A stretch of 64,000 nucleotides of DNA from contig JAJPJX010000205.1 of assembly GCA_021324015.1 (NCBI GenBank), positions 1 to 64,000 on the forward strand, written 5' to 3'. This DNA comes from Solibacteraceae bacterium (lineage in GTDB: Bacteria > Acidobacteriota > Terriglobia > Bryobacterales > Bryobacteraceae). Each line of letters opens with the position of its first letter. Position 1 is the stretch's first letter. Position numbers and translations under genes: made by a program. Shown in pieces: positions 1 through 8,663 of the stretch. The notes under the pieces are model-generated. The model was not told the DNA's origin. It saw only the letters and a program-made list of their open reading frames with translations, and did no database searches.

Positions 1-364
1 AAAACCGGTTTCTGTTGGTCCCGTCCGCGGCATCTGGCACACAGGGCCAGTCCCGCGGCAAGCCTTTCTAGGGGCGCCGGGCGCCAGGATCACCGATGGG
101 AGCGGCCGAAGGCCGCCCCACTGACGATGACATGCTGCGCAGCATGGAACTCATCGGGCCGGTCCGGGTGAACGAACCAGCCTTTCCTGATTTCAGCGTA
201 GGGCATACGGGAAGGGGGCGCGGGGCGGTTGGGGGGATGGGGGATTGAAAACACGGGGAATATTTTGGTGAATGGGTGGTGAATGCCACGGCGGGATGCG
301 CAGCGCCGTGCCCCGGCGCGTCGGTTGTGGTATTAGAGAGAGATTCACTCAAGAGGAGGGACCG
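1..364. other. Window-edge region without a convincing gene
   Basis: No reading frame here shows a recognisable family. A 38-codon minus-strand frame (90-206) exists but has no clear ribosome binding site. The last part is the leader of the hydrolase gene that starts at 365, with an AGGAGGG ribosome binding site. A GGCGCCGGGCGCC-type GC-rich repeat lies near 71-85. Nothing else can be supported. Confidence 0.5.
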
Positions 365-1258
365 ATGGACCGGAAGAAGGCAAGCGACTATCCGCAAGAG
401 CTTCTGGACCTCTTTGACCGTTACGTTCACGGCGAACTGGATCGCCGGGGTTTCCTGGAGGCCGCGAAAAAGTTCGCGGCCGGCGGCGTGACCGCCACGG
501 CGATCTGGGAAAGCCTGCGCCCGAACTACGCTTGGGCCCAGCAGGTCCCGAAGGACGACAGCCGGCTGAAGACGGAACACGCCACCGTGCCGTCGTCGGA
601 GGGGAACGGCAGTATCCGGGGTTACCTGGTGCGGCCCGCGAAGGCCGCCGGGAAGCTGCCGGGGGTGCTGGTGGTGCACGAGAATCGCGGCCTGAATCCT
701 TATATCGAAGACGTGGCGCGGCGGCTGGGCACGGAGAACTTCCTGGCGTTCGCTCCCGACGGCCTGACGAGCGTGGGCGGCTATCCGGGCGACGATCAGA
801 AGGGCGGGCAGGCGTTCCAGAAAGTAGACCGAGCGAAGATGACGGCGGATTTCGAGGCGGCCGCGCGCTGGCTCAAGGCGCTCCCGGACTGCTCGGGAAA
901 GATCGGCGTGGTGGGGTTCTGCTTCGGCGGAGGAATCGCGAATACGCTGGCCGTCCGGATGGGCGGCGATCTGGCGGCCGCCGTGGCTTTTTACGGCGCG
1001 GCGCCGGCGGCGGCGGACGTGGCGAAGATCCAGGCGGCGATCCTGGTACACCATGCGTCGAAGGATGCCCGGCTCATGGCCGGCTGGCCCGCTTACGAGG
1101 AAGCGCTCCGAGCGAACCACATCCGCTATGCGGGGTACGTGTACGAAGGAGCGCAGCACGGCTTCCACAACGACACCACGCCGCGCTACGACGAAGCCGC
1201 CGCCAAGCTCGCCTGGAGGCGGACGATGGACTGGTTCAACAAATACCTGAGGAGCTGA
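365..1258 (+). CDS. Dienelactone-hydrolase family protein, Tat-exported
   Basis: Predicted alpha/beta hydrolase of the dienelactone hydrolase family, 297 aa. ATG at 365 is chosen because AAGAGGAGGG precedes it; a longer frame upstream has no such site. Residues 25-46 (LDRRGFLEAAKKF followed by a short hydrophobic stretch) look like a twin-arginine signal, so the enzyme is probably exported. The family triad can be seen as Cys176 in GFCFGGG, Asp224 in SKDARL and His255 or His258 in QHGFHND, with Glu106 in VVHENRG matching the family's conserved Glu. The substrate is not known; these enzymes cleave lactones or esters. The next gene begins 5 nt downstream, so the two are probably cotranscribed and may act on related compounds. 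Confidence 0.9.
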   Translation: MDRKKASDYPQELLDLFDRYVHGELDRRGFLEAAKKFAAGGVTATAIWESLRPNYAWAQQVPKDDSRLKTEHATVPSSEGNGSIRGYLVRPAKAAGKLPGVLVVHENRGLNPYIEDVARRLGTENFLAFAPDGLTSVGGYPGDDQKGGQAFQKVDRAKMTADFEAAARWLKALPDCSGKIGVVGFCFGGGIANTLAVRMGGDLAAAVAFYGAAPAAADVAKIQAAILVHHASKDARLMAGWPAYEEALRANHIRYAGYVYEGAQHGFHNDTTPRYDEAAAKLAWRRTMDWFNKYLRS

Positions 1259-1263
1259 GGAGC

Positions 1264-2211
1264 ATGCCCGAGATGACCCGCCGCGGATTCACCCGAGCGA
1301 TCGGTGGAGCGCTGTGCTGTGCCAGGGCAGTCCACGGACAAGCGGCCGAGCCCTGGGCCGGCGAATCTATTGTGGATTGCCACCACCACCTCCGCCGCAC
1401 GGCGGAGGCCAGCATCCGGCACCTGGATGGCTGCCGCGTGTCCAACGCGCTTTTGCTGACGCGGGACGTCTCCGCGGAACGGATCCAAGCGATGCGCGCG
1501 GAGTATCCGGCCAGGTTCCTGGCGTGGTTTGCCAGCACGGACATCACCAAGCCCGGCGCGGAGGAGATCCTTACGAAGGCTGTCAAGAGCGGCGCCGCCG
1601 GCCTGGGCGAGTTGAAGTTTCACGTGGCAGCCGCGGGAGGGGAACTGCGCCGCATGTACGCGCTGGCCGCTGAGCTGAACGTCCCCATCCTGATTCATTT
1701 CCAGGAAGTACCGCATACGCCGACCGAGGGCGTCTTCGCCACGGGATTCCGCGACTTCGAAGCGATGCTCAAGGCGTACCCCAAGACGACGTTCATCGGA
1801 CACGCGGACGCGTTCTGGGCGAACATCAGCGCGGACTATGCGAATGACTCGGCATATCCGACGGGAAGGATCGTGCCGGGCGGGGTCACCGACAAGCTGC
1901 TGGGGGACTATCCCAATCTCTTCGGCGACCTGGCGGCGAACTCGGGCAACAATGCCCTCTCGCGCGATCCGGAATTCACGCGCGGTTTCCTGCAACGCCA
2001 CCAGGACAAGCTGATCTTCGGCAGCGACTGCGCGTGCGCCGACGGGAAAGGCGGCGGGATCTCGCAGTCGAACAATCCGCCGGCCGCCCGGATGGCCGGA
2101 AAATGCGTGGCGCGGGAGACGCTGTCGCTGCTGAAGCGGACGACCTCTCCGGCGGTGTTCCGGAAGCTGACGTGGGAGAACGCGCACCAGACGTATCGGT
2201 TGAAGGCTTAG
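1264..2211 (+). CDS. Amidohydrolase-family (TIM-barrel) metal-dependent hydrolase, exported
   Basis: 315 aa protein of the amidohydrolase_2 type. Residues 5-27 (TRRGFTRAIGGALC, then an AVHGQA cleavage-like site) look like a Tat or Sec signal. Metal-binding features of the barrel are visible: DCHHHL at residues 38-43, IHF on a middle strand, GHADAFW further on, and FGSDC near the C-terminal third carrying the conserved Asp. The ribosome binding site GAGGAG overlaps the stop of the preceding hydrolase gene, so translation is probably coupled. The pairing of an exported ester/lactone hydrolase with an exported amidohydrolase suggests sequential attack on a cyclic or aromatic substrate, but this is inference and the substrate cannot be named. 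Confidence 0.85.
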   Translation: MPEMTRRGFTRAIGGALCCARAVHGQAAEPWAGESIVDCHHHLRRTAEASIRHLDGCRVSNALLLTRDVSAERIQAMRAEYPARFLAWFASTDITKPGAEEILTKAVKSGAAGLGELKFHVAAAGGELRRMYALAAELNVPILIHFQEVPHTPTEGVFATGFRDFEAMLKAYPKTTFIGHADAFWANISADYANDSAYPTGRIVPGGVTDKLLGDYPNLFGDLAANSGNNALSRDPEFTRGFLQRHQDKLIFGSDCACADGKGGGISQSNNPPAARMAGKCVARETLSLLKRTTSPAVFRKLTWENAHQTYRLKA

Positions 2212-2372
2212 GAGGCGGCAAAAGACCGCTTCCTGCCGGTCGCGGCCCGGAAGCACTGATTCGACTGCGCCGCGCGGCGGAAGCAAGCGGCTTCCTGGCA
2301 CTTCTGGCTCGGGTCGAGCCCGCGAAATGCGAGGATGCCCTGCTCCGAGAAGAAAAATGCTGGCGATGCCGA

Positions 2373-2628
2373 TCAACCCACGAGCCGATCGTATTCGGCA
2401 TGCGTGCCGATCCAAAGCCACGTGATCGTATCCGCAGTTAGTGTGCCGAGAGCGCGATAGTGGTCACCGATGCGAACACTGAAGCGGTCCGCGCTGCCCT
2501 GCAAGCGGCGGAAGTGACGGATGATGCGGGTCGCGGCACAAGTGACAATTCTTGATAGCCAGTTGCTGAACGTCACTGGGAAGCGCGCGGAACAATGCCC
2601 AGAAGCGGCGAGTGGCAACGGAGTTCAC
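2373..2628 (-). pseudogene. RelE/HigB-like toxin gene, frameshifted
   Basis: Remnant of a type II toxin of the RelE superfamily, about 86 codons when intact. A GTG at 2628 overlaps the antitoxin stop (GTGA). The first part reads SVATRRFWALFRALPSDVQ and the last part reads FSVRIGDHYRALG, then WLWIGTHAEYDRLV, which is the typical RelE-type C-terminus. The two halves lie in different frames. The break falls near 2510-2517, where a 5-nt loss from a CACTTCACTTC-type tandem would explain the shift. The gene is therefore very probably dead. It sits directly downstream of its also broken antitoxin. Confidence 0.8.
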
Positions 2629-2837
2629 TTCTGAGGCGGCCAGTCGCGGACCAACCCTCGCGCGGATTCACTCTCCGCCTCCCCGAAGAGAAAGTCCAGT
2701 TTGCCGGCGACGGAATCCTGGTCCATCTAGTCGTCCCAGCGGGTTTGCTCTCGCGCATGGAACCAATCGGCCAAGCGCCGGTACTCTTCGGGCGGCAGGC
2801 TTGCAATCGCCGCTTCGATTTCCTCAACCCGGTCCAT
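2625..2837 (-). pseudogene. Antitoxin gene of the RelE-like pair, nonsense mutation
   Basis: The frame from ATG at 2837 reads MDRVEEIEAAIASLPPEEYR and then RRLADWFHAREQ, a small helical protein of the kind that usually precedes RelE-like toxins. Codon 37 is TAG (complement of 2727-2729) where neighbouring residues suggest an original CAG. After it the frame continues with DSVAGKLDFLFGEA and ends LVRDWPPQK at a TGA that overlaps the toxin GTG. One C-to-T type change therefore truncates the protein. The layout (antitoxin first, 4-nt overlap, toxin second) is standard for such modules. Confidence 0.78.
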
Positions 2838-2904
2838 ACCGGGAGTTTAGCAGGAATGGCGCGCGAGGTTACGGGCCCCTGCCTTCGCGGCCGCGATGGA
2901 TGAA

Positions 2905-3092
2905 GACTTGAGCAAGCGGTTGGTTCGCCAAGTGAAGGCGGATTCGATCGGGCCGCGGCCGGTCAAATTAGAACGCCGCCGCTTCCCGCACATTCTTCCG
3001 CAATTCGTCCCAGGTGTTCGATTCGGTGCTCCGTCAGGGACTCGGCACCGTAGCCGCGGTCGGACTCCTGGATGACCTCGGCACACGGCCAT
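2905..3092 (-). pseudogene. HicB-like antitoxin remnant
   Basis: Two frames together give a HicB-type protein. The upstream part reads EVIQESDRGYGAESLTE, matching the usual N-terminal strand of HicB antitoxins. After a frameshift the sequence reads NTWDELRKNVREAAAF, a TAA stop (2968-2970), then FDRPRPDRIRLHL, the usual C-terminal half. No HicA toxin is seen: where it would be expected, the antitoxin of the RelE-like pair begins. This is a decayed fragment of a second toxin-antitoxin system. Its boundaries are approximate. Confidence 0.65.
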
Positions 3093-3181
3093 GATGCGGC
3101 GTCATGGCTGACGGGCGGGACGGAAGAGCCCGGGTGGTGCGATCTCGCGCAGCTCTGTGAGCTTTCGGGAGGCCTGCGCAC

Positions 3182-3200
3182 CCTATTTCTGGGAAATAGG
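3182..3200 (-). terminator. Perfect hairpin next to the recombinase stop codon
   Basis: CCTATTTC-TGG-GAAATAGG forms an 8-bp perfect stem with a 3-nt loop. It begins directly after the TAA of the recombinase remnant (3201-3203, minus strand). It could be a transcription terminator without a long U-run, or part of the end of a mobile element. No second copy was noticed nearby. Confidence 0.45.
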
Positions 3201-3776
3201 TTAGTCCAAGATCCAGCGAACCGAGGTGCGGCCGATGTGCATGCGGCGGGCGATTTTCCGATTTGCTGACGCCGGCGCGGTGTAGTTTCCGGATTTCCGC
3301 AGCATGGACGGCCGCGGTTGCCGGCCGACCCGGCCGTTTCGCGTTCTCCCGCGCATGAGCCAACCCAGCCCTGGTTGGTTCCCGCAGAATCTCCCTTTCG
3401 AACTCAGCGAAGATGGCCAGTAGGCCGGCCATGGCGCGCCCGGCTGGCGTGGTCAGATCCAGTGCCTCGGTTAGCGATACGAACCCGACGCAAAGATACT
3501 CCAGTTCTTGCAGCGTGGCGAGCAGATCCGTCACCGAGCGACCCCAGCGGTCCAGCCGCCACACCGGCACGATGTCAATCTCGCGGCGGCGGGCGGCGTC
3601 CAGCACCCTTTCCCGGGCTTCACGCGTGGCCGCCCGGAATTCACCTCGCGGACTTACAGGGCGATCGTCCAGCCCCGCCGGGCGGCATTCTCCCGCATCG
3701 CCCGGTTCTGCGTCGCCAGCGTCTGCTGATGGTTGGTGGAGACACGGGCATACAGACCCACCCGGAACATTTTCAT
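3201..3776 (-). pseudogene. Serine recombinase (resolvase/invertase family) remnant
   Basis: From ATG at 3776 the frame reads MKMFRVGLYARVSTNHQQT, which includes the serine-recombinase start with the catalytic Ser in YARVS. A TAA (3654-3656) then interrupts it where CAA/CAG would be expected. One base is missing a little further on, near 3630-3640. The catalytic core follows in the next frame: RLDRWGRSVTDLLATLQEL and GRAMAGLLAIFAEFERE. An extra A near 3254-3257 shifts the C-terminal helix-turn-helix, which otherwise reads EIARRMHIGRTSVRWILD. Length and domain order match small resolvases of about 190 aa. With three lesions it is inactive unless these are sequencing errors. Confidence 0.85.
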
Positions 3777-3907
3777 CGGTCTGCGTGTCGGGCCGAAAAC
3801 GTGTCCGGATTGGGCCTTTGGAAAAGCCCGTTTTCTGGGCGTTTCTGGATGTCACCCCACCATGGCCGGAGTCGATCCTTTTCGGCCCGGGAGACCATCC
3901 TGTGAAA

Positions 3908-4380
3908 TTACGCGGCAGCGGGCCGTGCGAGCCGCGCCAAGGTGTCTCGGCAGTTCCACGGCATCCACTCCGACGGGTTCTGTTTCAACTCCTCGGCATG
4001 CCGGAGCAACTGCGTGAGGTAATCGAATGCAGGGACATCGTTGAGCTCGCAAGTGTGGATCAGGCTCATGCACAGGTCCCCCATCTGCGCTCCCTTGCGG
4101 GTCCTGTAAAACAGCGAGTTCTTTCGGTGCCGAAGGCCTTCTTCAGCGCTCTTTCCGCGATGTTGTTTCCAAGGGGACGCCGGCCTTTTCGAGAAGAGCG
4201 TCAGTTTCTGCCAGTGGTTGAGTAAGTACGAGATCGCCTGCCCCAATCCGGAGCTCGGTTCCACCAGCCTTTCGTCGAACTGGGTCTGGAGCCAGGCGTG
4301 CAGTTTTTCCATGATGGGCTTGCCGTGTTCCTGGTGGAAAGCAAGGCGTTGCTCCGCCGACATCCCCTGTTGCCGCGTCA
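3908..4380 (-). mobile_element. IS66-family transposase (TnpC) C-terminal fragment
   Basis: The minus-strand frame ending in TAA at 3908-3910 reads GMSAEQRLAFHQEH, HAWLQTQFDERLVEP, LGQAISYLLNHW and later RHRKNSLFY and DLCMSLIHTCELN, all typical of the C-terminal region of IS66 transposases. Between them the expected segment VPLDNNIAERALK is scrambled by three separate single-base losses (in the CTCTT/CTCG stretch, in GGA/AACAAC and in GCCTTC/GGCAC). Together they restore the frame. That segment holds the family's conserved Glu, so the fragment cannot be functional. The N-terminal two thirds of the transposase, and the tnpA/tnpB genes, are absent. Confidence 0.8.
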
Positions 4381-4426
4381 CCGTATCATAGCCGCAGATC
4401 TCTCCAAACGCTCCGGCGGGCTGGTG

Positions 4427-5260
4427 ACATTCATGCGCGAGCAGTTGGGCAACCCGATTCCCTCGCCGGTGGTGCTGGGCCAAATCAGCGAGCGGTTCCG
4501 AGAGGCCGTGAAAACCATGGCGGAGCGGGAACGGATTCCAATCTTCCAGTTCAGCCACACAGAAGAAGAAAGACGACGTCGCCAACTGGATTCGAAACGA
4601 GCGCGGGATCCGAGACGGGATCGTGTTCATCGGAGTGGCGAAGGAGAAGGCGCAGGCATTCCAGGGCAAGAAGATCAATGGACAGTTCGAGTTCACACGC
4701 GACAAAACTGTCTACGCGAACCTCTGCTACTTCTACAGTAATCTGCGCAAGATTGGGCGGGAAATCAATCGGCGCCTGCTGGAAGTCGAACGCGTCAGCC
4801 ACAACAACGGTCTGAGCGGCGACAGCATCCAACGCGTGGTGCAACCGACCGTCACCGAAGACGGTGAGAAGGCGCCGTCGTTGAAGTTCGGCCAACCCAA
4901 ATTTTCAGCACCTGATCGACGGATTCCACAACCGTGATCTGCGAGCGTTAGTAGCCCACCTGCTGGGGGTCACGATGGAGCAATACACCACCAGCCAGAT
5001 GACCTCTGATCTGCGACGCCTGCGTCTGAAGGGGCTGATCTTCCGGCCGCCGCGGACCAATCGCTACCGTCACGCCTTACGGATGGAAAGTGGCGCGGCT
5101 GTTGTCCGGATTGGAGGCGTGCGTCTTCCGGCCGACAATGGCGAAGTTCACCGCGAACGACGCCGTGCTGCCGTTTCCGCTGCGCTAAGCACTCGATCGC
5201 GTGGACTCCCAACTCGACCGGCTCATCTACGACGCCTTCCCTCTCCCGAAAGCCGGCTGA
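4427..5260 (+). pseudogene. Remnant of an unnamed conserved protein
   Basis: Pieces in successive frames look like one protein: MREQLGNPIPSPVVLGQISE, then a frameshift near 4561, VFIGVAKEKAQAFQGKKING and FTRDKTVYANLCYFY, then INRRLLEVERVSHNNGLSGD and VVQPTVTEDGEKAP. After another shift come HLIDGFHNRDLRALVAHLLG and RRLRLKGLIFRPP, and finally PYGWKVARLL to DAFPLPKAG with an internal TAA. The jump from CYFY to a mid-protein segment suggests a large internal deletion. From memory, similar full-length proteins of unknown function occur in acidobacterial genomes; this was not verified. The region reading RRLRLKGLIFRPP looks winged-helix-like. The 5' end abuts the IS66 fragment head to head. Confidence 0.6.
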
Positions 5261-5376
5261 AAACTTGCTACTTTTAGAAAGAATCCACTTACATCACACG
5301 ACTATTGGTCGCGACACAGCCTCCGGGACGGGCTGGTGGTTGAGGGACCTGGTCCGAAGAGCGGCGTGTGTTCGCG

Positions 5377-7686
5377 TCAGCCCGCCACTGGCACCTTTGC
5401 CTTCAAAAGGTGCCTCTCCAGGACGGTCTTCAATTCTTCCGCCCGGACCGGTTTGCTCACATAATCGTCCATGCCGGCATTGAGGCACGCGAGTTGGTCC
5501 GCATTCGTGGCCCCGGCGGTTAGGGCAATGATCAGCGTGCGCCGGGATCCACCTTCCAATCGGCGGATCTCGCCGGTGGCCTGGTATCCGTCCATGTCTG
5601 GCATTTGGCAATCCATGAGCACAGCGTCGTAGGGATGCGCCCGCGCCTTTTCCACGGCTTCCAGCCCGTTGGACGCTGTGTCCACCAGGTACCCCAACTT
5701 CGTCAAGAGCGCCACGGATACTCTCTGGTTCACCGGGTTGTCTTCGGCCACCAGTAAGTGAAATCGTGGCGCCGGCTTGGCTTCCGCCGGGCGAGGTCCC
5801 GGGCGCTGATCCGCGAAGCGACTCGACGAATGACTCAACGCCCTGACCAGGCGGTCGCGTATCTGCGATTGGCGGACCGGCTTGAGCAGGCAGTCGGCAA
5901 AGCCAGCGGCGTCTAATTGCTCCGCTGGGATCCGTTGCGAGTGCGAACTTAGTAAGATCAGTTGAAGTCCGGCCAGTTCCGGCTGGGAACGGATGGCCCG
6001 GGCAAGCATCGCACCGTCCATGTCCGGCATCTGATAATCGATCAGCGCCGCGTGATACGGCTGATGATCCTTCACCGCGGCCAGCAGGACGCGGAGGGCC
6101 ATGGGGCCGTCTTCGGCTACGCCTACTTTGCTGCCCAGAGCGCTCAGTTGGGCCTGCAGGATCTTGCGGTTGGTCGCGTTGTCATCCACCGCCAGAATCC
6201 TGAGGTGGCGGCAATCGATCGCTTCGGTCTCCGGAGCCTGCGCCCCTGTGGGGAAACGCACCGTGAACCAGAACGTGGAACCTTGCCCGTATCTGCTTTC
6301 CATGCCGATTTCACCGCCCATCATCTCAACCAGCCTCTTGCAGATCGTCAGACCCAGGCCTGTTCCTCCATAGCGGCGCGTCGTTGACACATCCGCTTGA
6401 GTGAACGGCTGAAACAACCGCTGCTGAGTCTCCGGCGTCAGGCCGATGCCAGTATCGGACACGGAAAAGCGTAAGGCCACCCAGTTATCCCCGCCTTCCA
6501 GACGTTCCACCCGCAGAATCACTTCTCCCCGTTCGGTGAATTTCACGCCGTTGCTGAGCAGGTTTAGTAGCACCTGCCGCAGGCGTCCCGGATCGGCAAC
6601 CACGCGTACCGGCACGTCGGGCTGGATGAAGCAGGCTAACTCCAGGCCCTTCCGTTGAGCGTGCCCGGCCAGAACGTCCACGGCTTCTTCCACCAAAGGC
6701 AGCAGGGCCAAATCAATGGTCTCCAGTGCCAGTCTCCCGGCTTCGATCTTGGAAAAGTCCAGGATGTCGTTGATGACGCAAAGTAATGCCTCTCCTGAGT
6801 TCCGGATCGTCTCGGCGAACTCCCGCTGCTCGGGCGTCAACTCGGTGTCCAGCAGTAGATCGGTCATCCCCATGACGCCATTCATCGGCGTGCGGATTTC
6901 ATGGCTCATGTGAGCCAGAAATTCGCTTTTGCTCCGGCTGGCGTGCTCCGCCTCTGTTTTGGCGCGGCCCAATTCCTGCATCGCGGCGCTGAGTTGCCAG
7001 GTCTGCTTCCGCAGCCTGGCTTCGTCCACCAGCGCGTTCCAATACCACCGCCACTGATACTTGGCCTCAATCAACAGGTAAGTGAAGTACAATCCGGCGC
7101 CGGCGCCAATGGAATGGCCCACCGCCGTACCCGAGAGCAAACCCCAGAAGACCACCGGCAGCAGCAGGATGACCAGATAGCTTCGGGCCACCCACAAGCG
7201 CGGTGAGAGGGAGGTTGTGGCGCCTCCAGCAAGCCCGGCCGTGATCAGAAGGACAAGGAAGCAGGTGGCGCCCCCCTGGTAGAGGACCGCCGTAAGCCAG
7301 CAAAACCCGCTCCAGATCGCCGCGCTCGTGTAGACGCCTGCCTGGAACCACCTCCGGTACCTCACCGGGCGTTCCCCATATTTTCTGACCATCTGCAAGG
7401 CCAGCTTCAGGCGAATGACGCCGGTTAGCAGCAGGGACGCACCTGTGGCGGTTACCAGCCTGGGATGGTCCTTCAGATAGGAAGTCGTGCCCAGGACCAC
7501 CAGCCAGAGAGCGAAGTAAGCCAGACTGCCCGGAATCGAACGGCGCGCCAGTTCCTGGTCCGCTGCGGCAACAAGCGCGGCGCGAAGCTCGAAATCAGCG
7601 GAAGCAGGCTGCTCTTGCATCTGGTGTGATCCACTTCCGTCCATGGACGCGACGGCGGCACAGAGGCCGCTCCCTGAATTATGCAC
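5377..7686 (-). CDS. Hybrid sensor histidine kinase with two receiver domains
   Basis: 769 aa if translated from GTG at 7686; ATG codons at residues 15 and 23 are alternatives because no start has a strong ribosome binding site. Five or six hydrophobic segments lie within residues 52-206, an integral-membrane sensor without a large periplasmic loop. The dimerisation/phosphoacceptor box follows with His262 in [12 protein letters not shown], then an HATPase domain with N, G1 (SDTGIGL) and G2 (GGTGLGL) boxes. Receiver 1 has AVDDN and the acceptor Asp in [11 protein letters not shown]; receiver 2 has AEDNP and [12 protein letters not shown]. There is no Hpt domain, so phosphate probably leaves to a separate Hpt protein. 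The gene has its own promoter (7732-7759). The stimulus is unknown. Confidence 0.9.
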   Translation of the reverse strand: MHNSGSGLCAAVASMDGSGSHQMQEQPASADFELRAALVAAADQELARRSIPGSLAYFALWLVVLGTTSYLKDHPRLVTATGASLLLTGVIRLKLALQMVRKYGERPVRYRRWFQAGVYTSAAIWSGFCWLTAVLYQGGATCFLVLLITAGLAGGATTSLSPRLWVARSYLVILLLPVVFWGLLSGTAVGHSIGAGAGLYFTYLLIEAKYQWRWYWNALVDEARLRKQTWQLSAAMQELGRAKTEAEHASRSKSEFLAHMSHEIRTPMNGVMGMTDLLLDTELTPEQREFAETIRNSGEALLCVINDILDFSKIEAGRLALETIDLALLPLVEEAVDVLAGHAQRKGLELACFIQPDVPVRVVADPGRLRQVLLNLLSNGVKFTERGEVILRVERLEGGDNWVALRFSVSDTGIGLTPETQQRLFQPFTQADVSTTRRYGGTGLGLTICKRLVEMMGGEIGMESRYGQGSTFWFTVRFPTGAQAPETEAIDCRHLRILAVDDNATNRKILQAQLSALGSKVGVAEDGPMALRVLLAAVKDHQPYHAALIDYQMPDMDGAMLARAIRSQPELAGLQLILLSSHSQRIPAEQLDAAGFADCLLKPVRQSQIRDRLVRALSHSSSRFADQRPGPRPAEAKPAPRFHLLVAEDNPVNQRVSVALLTKLGYLVDTASNGLEAVEKARAHPYDAVLMDCQMPDMDGYQATGEIRRLEGGSRRTLIIALTAGATNADQLACLNAGMDDYVSKPVRAEELKTVLERHLLKAKVPVAG

Positions 7687-7731
7687 ACCCCGCCACGGAC
7701 TATACTAGGGATAATTCTACTCCTTTGCTCA

Positions 7732-7759
7732 ATTATGAGACAAAAAATCCACCTGTCAA
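7732..7759 (-). promoter_or_regulatory. Sigma-70-like promoter of the hybrid kinase gene
   Basis: On the minus strand TTGACA (7759-7754) is followed after 16 nt by CATAAT (7737-7732), five of six matches to the -10 consensus. Transcription would start near 7725, about 40 nt before the kinase GTG. The stretch is markedly AT-rich for this DNA. The -35 box lies in the loop of the terminator hairpin of the upstream gene. Confidence 0.6.
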
Positions 7760-7778
7760 TGTAACTTTCGTGGATTTT
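7744..7778 (-). terminator. Rho-independent terminator after the pseudo-receiver gene
   Basis: AAAATCCAC (7744-7752) and GTGGATTTT (7770-7778) form a perfect 9-bp stem with a 17-nt loop. Read on the minus strand it is followed by a T-rich run, as expected for the end of the pseudo-receiver transcript. The stem is A/T-rich at its base, so it may work less well in the plus direction. Confidence 0.6.
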
Positions 7779-7818
7779 CGGGTTTTAATCCCTTGAAAAT
7801 AGCATGCTCGGAAGCTTT

Positions 7819-8232
7819 CTATCCCGAGGCGCCGGCTCCCAGGGGCTGGCGGTTCTTCCAGTGCAGAAAGGCCAGGCCGACATCCCGGAAGACCTCGCTT
7901 TCCCGGAACGGCCTGTTCAGGACGTCATACCCTCCCAGGTTCAGGACCTCGGACCAAAGGTGGTCGTCGGCCAGGCGGGAAGTCACGATCAGCGACGGGG
8001 GATTGGGGGTTTCGAGGGTTTGTTCGAGCAGGTCTTTCCAGTCTCCGTCCGGGAGCTGCTGCTCGCACATCACCACCGGGACTGGCCTTTGTTTGAGGAA
8101 TCGTGACGCCTCCGCACAGGTCCAGCACGAATTCAGGACCCATCGCGAGTGACGAAAGACTTCCTCCAGGTAAGAATGGTCGCCGTCAAACGGGCTGACC
8201 GCCAGCACTGCCACCGCGTCTTTATTGCCCAT
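7819..8232 (-). CDS. Receiver-like protein with Glu in place of the phosphoacceptor Asp
   Basis: 137 aa; ATG at 8232 is chosen because AGGAGG lies just upstream and the longer frame is not family-like. The fold matches a CheY-type receiver: LAVSPFDGDHSYLEEVF, then VPVVMCEQQLPDGDW where the phosphoacceptor Asp should be, then LIVTSRLADDHLW and YDVLNRPFRESEVF in place of the usual DxxxKPF. Glu replaces the acceptor Asp and Arg replaces the conserved Lys. Phosphorylation in the normal way is therefore unlikely; Glu often mimics the phosphorylated state. There is no output domain. The hybrid kinase gene is the next gene downstream but is separated by a terminator and its own promoter. Confidence 0.75.
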   Translation of the reverse strand: MGNKDAVAVLAVSPFDGDHSYLEEVFRHSRWVLNSCWTCAEASRFLKQRPVPVVMCEQQLPDGDWKDLLEQTLETPNPPSLIVTSRLADDHLWSEVLNLGGYDVLNRPFRESEVFRDVGLAFLHWKNRQPLGAGASG

Positions 8233-8432
8233 AGCTGCGGTCCTCCTGAGGGTCTGGAGAGACGGCTGGAAAGGAGTCTGCCGGAGTGTGGGGAACGGGA
8301 GAATGTGGCGCGTCGTCTCCATTAACAGTGTAGGGAGGCGGCACGCTGAGCAGCAAGAAAAACCGCGCGCGAACTGTGACCTCCAGTCCGCTGCGCGGCA
8401 ATCGGGAGCCAATCGCGGTCGCGGAGCGCCGC

Positions 8433-8663
8433 TTACGCCGGCAGGCGGCGCGTGCGGGCCAGCAGCTCTTCAGCGCGGCGCAGAGCTTTGTCTTCGGCCT
8501 CTTCCCGTGTCGCGCCGGTGGTGCGCGCAAGCGCCGCCCCCGGCGACACATTGTCGGCCTTGCAATGGTACACCTCGCCCAGCCGGTAACTGCTCAGGTT
8601 GACCGGCCAGCCGGCCACCTCGACTTTGCGTTCCGCAAATTCTTCCGCTTTCATGGCGCTCAT
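8433..8663 (-). CDS. Small conserved-looking protein coupled to a sulfurtransferase
   Basis: 76 aa, not assigned to a named family. The start ATG (8663) overlaps the stop of the sulfurtransferase gene as ATGA, which indicates translational coupling. The sequence reads as three short strands (KVEVAGWPVNLSSYRLG, EVYHCKADNV) followed by a long charged helix (TREEAEDKALRRAEELLART). The strand-strand-helix pattern resembles small dsRNA-binding-like or DUF-type folds, but no catalytic motif is evident. There is a single Cys in YHCKADN. Its coupling suggests a role beside the sulfurtransferase; that is inference only. Confidence 0.7.
   Translation of the reverse strand: MSAMKAEEFAERKVEVAGWPVNLSSYRLGEVYHCKADNVSPGAALARTTGATREEAEDKALRRAEELLARTRRLPA

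Noticed and set aside
90-206. 38-codon minus-strand frame near the left edge
   Set aside because: No ribosome binding site and no recognised family; not enough support.
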